Part shown: piece after piece, positions 6,997 through 10,883 of the stretch
How positions within the stretch are numbered: the first letter of the stretch is position 1
Layout: the number at the start of each line of letters is the position of its first letter
DNA from: Zygnema cylindricum
Lineage: Eukaryota; Streptophyta; Zygnematophyceae; Zygnematales; Zygnemataceae
DNA: 10,883 nt
Direction of reading: 5' to 3'
Assembly: GCA_037447655.1 (NCBI GenBank)
Contig: JBBHKE010000654.1
Coordinates: forward strand, 45,167-56,049
The notes under the pieces: model-generated
What the model was told of the DNA's origin: nothing
Databases searched by the model: none
Seen by the model: only the letters and a program-made list of their open reading frames with translations
Made by a program: the position numbers and the translations under genes

Positions 6997-7960
6997 ATGA
7001 GAACAAAAGAAGGAACAATAGCGAGGAAAAGGATGAGAAAAGAGAACGAGAACAGCGGAGGGAATGAGAACGAGAACAAGGATGAGAACAAGAACAGGGA
7101 ACGAGGAAAGAGGATTAAAGAGAACACGAACACGAAAGAGAACGGGAACGGGAATCAAAACATGGACGAGAATGAAAACGGGAATGATATGGAGATCGAG
7201 AACAAGAACGAGAACGAAAATGAGGACAAGAATAAGGACAAGGTCGAGAATGAGAGGGAGAATGAGGACAACGACAAGAATGAGGAAAAGAAAGAGAAGG
7301 AGAAGGAGAAGGAGAAGGAGGAGAAGGAGAAGGAGAAGGAGAAGGAGAAGGAGAAGTGGAAGGAGAAGTATGAGAAGGAGAAGGAGAAGGAGAAGGGGAT
7401 CAAGAACGGGAACGAGAACTAAAACACGGGCGAGAGCGAGAAGGAGAATCGGAACGAGAACGAGAACAAAAATAGGAATGAGATCCGAAATAGAGACGAG
7501 AACGAGAGCGGAAAGGGGAACCAAACAATATGACAGGAAAGAGATCGGGAACAAGAATGAGACCAAGAACGAGAATGGGAACCAAAACGAAAACAAAACA
7601 AAAAAAAAACAAAAACGAAAAAGGGAATGAAAGCGAGAATGAGAACGAGAAGAAGAACAAGGACAAGAACGAGAAGAGGAACAAGGAAAGAGAATGAGAA
7701 TGAGAACAAGACGAGAAAGAGAACGAGAGCGAGAATGGGAAAGGAAACAGGAAAGGGAACAAAACATTGACAATAACAAGAATGAAAACGACAAAGAGAA
7801 AGGGGACGCAAACAAGAACCAGAAGAAAGATGCGAAAGAGAACGAAACAGTAAACAAACAAGAGCGAGAATAACCAAAACAAAACAAAAACAAAAACAAA
7901 AACAAAAACGAAAACGAAAACAAAAACAAAACAAAAACAAAAACATTTGCGAAAGAAAAA
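6997..7960. repeat. large degenerate hexanucleotide block B
   Basis: About 960 bp of 6-bp units on the plus strand. Sub-zones drift from GAGAACAAGAAC types (7040-7270) to pure GAGAAG (about 7287-7396), back to AACGAG types, and end as AACAAA (about 7863-7950). The purine-rich strand lacks stops, so long ORFs appear in several frames: Glu/Asn/Lys-rich and Arg-rich on plus, Phe/Leu/Ser-rich on minus. None shows a domain, so I treat them as artefacts, although the 141-codon plus ORF (6997-7422) could be translated in principle. Confidence 0.85.
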
Positions 7961-8371
7961 CAAAAATCAAATGATTCTTTACGCTTTGTAAAATGTGTTG
8001 ACTTTCAAATCTTTACATTTCCCGAGACAAAAAAAATACATTTTATTTTTTTTGTCACCGGTTGACAAATTAAAAAAAAAAAAAATTGTCAAATATTCAA
8101 TCAAATAAAATTTGCAAAGAATTTTAAAAATTTACAATTTCAACCATAAATTTAAAAAAGAATCTATACTATTTTTCGTTTTGTTTTCATTCATTTGCCC
8201 TTCAAAAATAAGTACTTATCCAAAATAAAAAAAAAAAAAAGAAAAAAAAAAAAACCAATTTAAATATTTTTTTTTTTTTTTTTTATGGCTGATCTCAAAT
8301 GAAAGCCAAATTTAAGCACTCGAAATTAAAAATATCAACAATTTAAACAAAGAAAAAAAAAGGATGATAAG
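7961..8371. other. AT-rich spacer downstream of DNA2
   Basis: Poly-A and poly-T runs (for example around 8230-8285). No gene seen. This is the 3' flank of the helicase gene. Confidence 0.5.
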
Positions 8372-8377
8372 TTTATT
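8372..8377 (-). terminator. candidate poly(A) signal AATAAA for DNA2
   Basis: AATAAA on the minus strand, 16 bp past the proposed TAA stop at 8393. The position is a little close, but fits if the last exon is called correctly. Confidence 0.4.
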
Positions 8378-8392
8378 TCTTTAAAAAAATAA

Positions 8393-8524
8393 TTATTTTG
8401 GTAACTGAGAAAAAATAAGTTTGCTACACGGTTCGAGCCAAGGAAAATTTGTCTTTTTCTGTAAAAACAAAAAATCACGTAGGGCCGAAGGGGGGAGAGG
8501 GAGAAGCCATCCTCTTTCCTCAAT
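8393..8524 (-). CDS. DNA2: DNA2 last exon and stop
   Basis: Acceptor CTTTTCTACTTATCAG, then IEERGWLLPLPPSAL in phase 0, continuing the LLNL of the previous exon as expected for the DNA2 C-terminal helix. The frame stays open to a TAA at 8395-8393. The part after PSAL (RDFLFLQKKTNF and on) is not recognisable, so the true coding end may be less certain than the start. Confidence 0.65.
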   Translation of the reverse strand: MEERGWLLPLPPSALRDFLFLQKKTNFPWLEPCSKLIFSQLPK

Positions 8525-9204
8525 CTGATAAGTAGAAAAGAAAAAGAGAGAGAAAGAAATAAAATAAAAGCGAAAAAAAGGGATAAAACAAAAACAAAAA
8601 TACGTGTATTTTTTTCTATTTCAAAAGTGTACACAGAAATTCCGTAAAGAAAACATTTTAAAAAATCCTTCTTAGAGAAAAAAAAATGATACAAAAAAAA
8701 ATGACAGTTTTGTTTCATACAAACTCGAAACTATTCATTAGATGAAAAAAAAAAAAAAAATTAAGTGGGCTAGAGGAACGATTTTTTTTATATTTTTTTT
8801 CCCGTTAAAAAAACTAAATCGAAAAAAGTAAAACAAAGAAAGCTAATGTATTACTATTCTTTTTTTTTTAGTTAATTTTATTCATCTTTCATTATTCATA
8901 TCTTTGATCATTTTAACGTTTATTTTTTAATCTTTAAACTTTACATATTTTATTGTTACTTCTTTTTTAAACATTCAGCTTTGGGAGAGGGAGAGGAGAG
9001 AAAAAGGGAGAGGGAGAGGGAAAGAGAAGGAGAGGGAGAGGGAAATCTTATACTTTGTTATTTCCCCAGAAAAAAAAGAAAAACGACCTACCAGGTTCAA
9101 AAGGGAGTCTGTGATTTTTGATTTCTGGAGAGTCGATTTTGAGCCAATGAATTAGCTTTTTCTGAAGGAAAAAAAAAATAAAAAAAATCAAAAAAAAAAT
9201 AGAC

Positions 9205-9237
<33 letters not shown>

Positions 9238-10882
9238 AAAAACGAAAACTAACATAAAATGAATAAATAAATATATAATTTAAAAAAAGAGAGGAAAAGA
9301 AGCTTTGTGCAAGTTAAAACTTTAGATTTTTTTTTCGAAAAAACCGATCATTGGAAAGGGAGAGGGAGAGGAATAGGGAGAGGGAGAGGGAGATGGAGAG
9401 AGAAAAGGAGAGGGAGAGGGAAAGGTAGAAGGAGAGGGGGAGGGGAAGAGGGAGAGTGGGAGTAGGGAAAAGGCGACAGCGGGAGTGGGAGAAAGAGCGA
9501 GAAAAAAAGAGAACGAGAGAGCGAGAGGGAGAGAGGGAGGGTGGGAGAAGGGAAGCGAGAGAGAGAGAGAGAGAGTACTTTCTCACCGATGCTCGTGTGA
9601 GAGCTACATTGAGTCGGTGGATATCTGCGACGTGACGCTCTGATGGTTTTTCGTCTTTATTTGAACTCACAAAAGAAACCAAAATACAATCCTTATCGCG
9701 TCCCTGAAAAGAAAAAAATTGCAATAAAACGAATCGATGAAACAAAAACGACGAAAACAAATAATAATTGAAAAAAAAGAAGCGACTAATAAAAGGTCAT
9801 AATACTAAAACTAAAGGAAAAAACGAAGGAAAAGTCGCGGTAAAGCTCAAAAAACTCATAAAAAGCCGATAAGAAAAGCCGGAAAAAACGTAAAAAAAGG
9901 AAAAATAAAAATGACAAAAACTTGGTTAAAAACAACAAAAGACCGATAGAGGAACGACAAAAAAACGGCAAAAATAACAAAATCCTAGTTAAAATCGATA
10001 CTACACAAGAAAAAAACAACAAAAAATGACAAAAAACGATAAAAAACGACAAAAAACAGCAAAAAAACGCCAAATAAAGGCTAAAAACGGCCAAAAGATG
10101 GCCAACAAAAGGCGGAAAAACGGAGAATCTGTTGCATGGAACGGCGAAAATGACCTGAAATCGATCGACGGTATCGACTTCCAAATCCGTTAAACCTCTC
10201 TGCTCTGCTAACCGTTTCAGTAACCGTACTTGTCCTACATAGGGAGATATGGCCCCAATCTGACCCTCGGCTCCGGCCAATAGGAGAGTTTGCGCCAGCT
10301 GTCGATTCCAAAAATGTCGAAGTAGCAATTTCAAAATGTCAATTTAGAGTGTCAATTTTGAGTGTCAATTTTGAGTGTCAATTTCAAAATGTCAATATTG
10401 AGTGTCAATTTCAAACTTTCAATTTCAAAATGTCAATTTTAAAATGCCAATGAGGAAATGTCTCCTATCGGACGATTGGATCCAAAACTAGAGCTTAAAC
10501 TTCAAAATGTCAAGCCTCAAAAATAATTATTTCAATTAATTTCAATTCTAAAACTATCGATTTCATAATGCCAATTTTTAAATGTAAATTTCAAAGATCA
10601 AATCAAATACATCAATTCAAAGTTGTAAAAAAATAGCCTTAAAAGTTTCAAAATGTCCTTACAAAAATTCTCGTCAAAAGAAAAAACTGAAAACCTGCAA
10701 ACTCAAAAACCAAAAACTCAAAAACTGAAAACTTAAAAACTGAAAACTCGAAAACTGAAAATTAAAAACTGAAAACTGAAAAACGGTAACGGCCTTACAT
10801 AGATCAGTAAAGCAGCCTCCCCCGGATTTTGGCGACTTTCCCGAAACTTTGTTTCCCGGGCAGGGAGAGAATCTAGAGTAAT
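8393..10882 (-). CDS. DNA2: DNA2-type nuclease/helicase, C-terminal part in five exons (partial)
   Basis: DNA2 is a nuclear enzyme with an N-terminal PD-(D/E)XK nuclease and a C-terminal SF1B 5'-3' helicase. It trims Okazaki flaps and resects broken ends. Here about 180 C-terminal residues are visible, the second RecA-like lobe: NPGEAALLIY|LAQTLLLAGA, then IGAISPYVGQ (motif IV), EVDTVDRFQ|GRDKDC (motif V), RLNVALTRA (motif VI), GSKSTLQKS and EERGWLLPLP. Exons (minus) are 10882-10799, 10298-10155, 9703-9587, 9161-9092 and 8524-8393; introns are 500, 451, 425 and 567 bp, GT-AG. All junctions are phase 0 except for a frame break inside exon 9161-9092. The nuclease and the Walker motifs lie off the right edge. 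UPF1, SETX and IGHMBP2 share motifs V and VI, but VDRFQGRDKD is most DNA2-like. Confidence 0.8.
8983..9043. repeat. GGGAGAG tract in DNA2 intron
   Basis: A/G-only hexamer-like run on the plus strand, a short way inside the GTAGGT donor. The previous intron carries a longer tract in a similar position. Confidence 0.65.
9092..9161 (-). CDS. DNA2: DNA2 exon after motif VI, frame broken
   Basis: 70 bp between a strong acceptor (poly-T then CCTTCAG) and CTG|GTAGGT. In the incoming phase-0 frame it begins KKLI, the expected continuation of LTRA-S. From about 9149 the family-like sequence FIGSKSTLQKSKITDSLLNL lies in another frame, which then joins IEERGW of the last exon in phase 0. Length is 3n+1, so about two bases are missing or one is extra near CTAATTC. 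Read as given, translation would run on out of frame (HWLKIDSPE) and stop at the second codon of the next exon. This is either a real lesion or a sequencing/assembly indel. Confidence 0.7.
9354..9574. repeat. GGGAGA hexamer / GAGA tract in DNA2 intron
   Basis: About 220 bp nearly all A/G on the plus strand (pyrimidine in the transcript), starting just inside the GTGAGA donor. Mixes GGGAGA hexamers with a (GA)n run at 9557-9574. An ORF that reads through it from the upstream exon is not real coding beyond LTRAS. Confidence 0.75.
9587..9703 (-). CDS. DNA2: DNA2 exon with motif V second half and motif VI
   Basis: 39 codons beginning GRDKDCILVSFVSSN and ending RLNVALTRAS. The acceptor TTTTTTTCTTTTCAG is strong and the donor TCG|GTGAGA is good. 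The Arg of LTRA corresponds to the arginine finger of motif VI, which contacts ATP. Phase 0 at both ends; joins Q|G in the conserved FQGRD. This is the most secure exon of the gene. Confidence 0.88.
10011..10070. repeat. 10-bp phased A-tract repeat in DNA2 intron
   Basis: Six successive 10-bp units of the form AAAAAA plus four bases (ATGAC, CGAT, CGAC, CAGC-like ends). A-tracts in phase with the DNA helix are expected to bend DNA. Looser A-runs extend on both sides (about 9830-10010). Confidence 0.75.
10155..10298 (-). CDS. DNA2: DNA2 exon with motif IV and first half of motif V
   Basis: 48 codons from LAQTLLLAGA to DTVDRFQ. The 3' splice site is GGAATCGACAG with a weak pyrimidine tract; the donor is CAG|GTCATT. 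Carries IGAISPY and EVDTVDRFQ. The choice of acceptor rests on the join with LLIY, which recreates the expected helix with no gap. The upstream in-frame ATG at 10334 would lie in the intron. Confidence 0.8.
10328..10452. repeat. 13-14-bp tandem repeat (TGTCAATTTTGAG) in DNA2 intron
   Basis: GTCAAT recurs at 10338, 10351, 10364, 10377, 10391, 10404 and 10432 with variants at 10418 and 10446, giving steps of 13 or 14. Looser copies continue to about 10680. It lies just before the 3' splice site at 10299. Confidence 0.75.
10681..10785. repeat. AAAACTG short tandem repeat in DNA2 intron
   Basis: Degenerate 7-8-bp steps of AAAACTG/AAAACTC/AAAACTT, just past the GTAAGG donor in transcript direction. 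Confidence 0.6.
10799..10882 (-). CDS. DNA2: DNA2 exon with NPGEA motif
   Basis: 28 codons ending CTG ATC TAT|GTAAGG. The end reads NPGEAALLIY, matching the N-x-x-EA-x-L helix ahead of motif IV in DNA2 proteins. The preceding residues (LDSLPARETK) fit the variable strand and linker. The upstream boundary is cut by the window edge. The other two frames give no helicase-like sequence. Confidence 0.7.
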
Positions 10883-10883
10883 T

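Noticed and set aside
7064-7630. 188-codon Arg/Thr-rich plus-strand ORF
   Set aside because: Another frame of the same repeat; composition follows the hexamer exactly.
6925-7929. 334-codon minus-strand ORF, Phe/Leu/Ser-rich
   Set aside because: It lies on the hexanucleotide block; the complement of a purine-rich repeat lacks stops. No domain or start context supports it.
8429-8438. T-loop-like GGTTCGAGCC suggesting a tRNA
   Set aside because: No acceptor or anticodon stems around it, and it lies in the DNA2 exon region.
8459-8478. Possible tiny intron (GT to AG, 20 bp) in the last DNA2 exon
   Set aside because: Too short for normal splicing, and the frame is open through it.
9092-9161. Reading this exon wholly as KKLIHWLKIDSPE
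   Set aside because: After KKLI it loses all family resemblance and runs into a stop just after the next junction, while the shifted frame matches DNA2.

Overview
This window looks like eukaryotic nuclear DNA. Both recognisable genes are split by GT-AG introns of about 0.4-1.35 kb, the spacers are AT-rich and full of simple repeats, and there is no bacterial-style gene packing. A green-lineage (plant or streptophyte alga) host is my weak guess. It rests on many plant-type G-boxes (CACGTG, often TGACACGTGGCA), plant-style ATGGC start contexts and TTTTAGGG-like tracts. Nothing here proves the lineage.

Left part (about 1-4020, minus strand). A multi-exon gene encodes a protein with a degenerate J-like domain near its N-terminus (HPE where DnaJ proteins have HPD), a long charged linker grown from 6-bp and 12-bp coding repeats, and a C-terminal TPR region. 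The TPR region is cut by a 1345-bp intron and resumes in an exon that runs off the left edge. That intron is built of tandem repeats: a 21-bp array, a 73-74-bp array and a 31-bp array. The 73-74-bp unit contains a diverged copy of the gene's own exon end plus 5' splice site. The 5' part of the gene is crowded with CACGTG motifs.

Middle (about 4020-8390). AT-rich spacer, then a G-box/CGGACGG promoter-like stretch leading to a weak 73-codon ORF (5099-5320), a GC-rich hairpin, a 180-bp foldback, and two large degenerate hexanucleotide blocks (6118-6353 and 6997-7960). I recognise no gene between 5321 and 8392. The long ORFs there come from stop-free repeats.

Right part (8393-10882, minus strand). 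The last five exons of a DNA2-type superfamily 1 helicase, reconstructed from conserved motifs (IGAISPY, TVDRFQ|GRDKDCI, NVALTRA, FIGSKSTL) and matching splice sites. Its N-terminal nuclease and the Walker A/B part of the helicase lie beyond the right edge. As given, one exon has a frame break between KKLI and FIGS.

Both genes point left, with DNA2 upstream of the J/TPR gene and about 4.4 kb between them. They are probably separate nuclear genes. I see no operon-like cooperation and no defence, CRISPR or complete mobile system. The most unusual structures are the intron repeats derived from an exon/donor junction, the CACGTG cluster, and the strong hexanucleotide and helical-period repeat habit.
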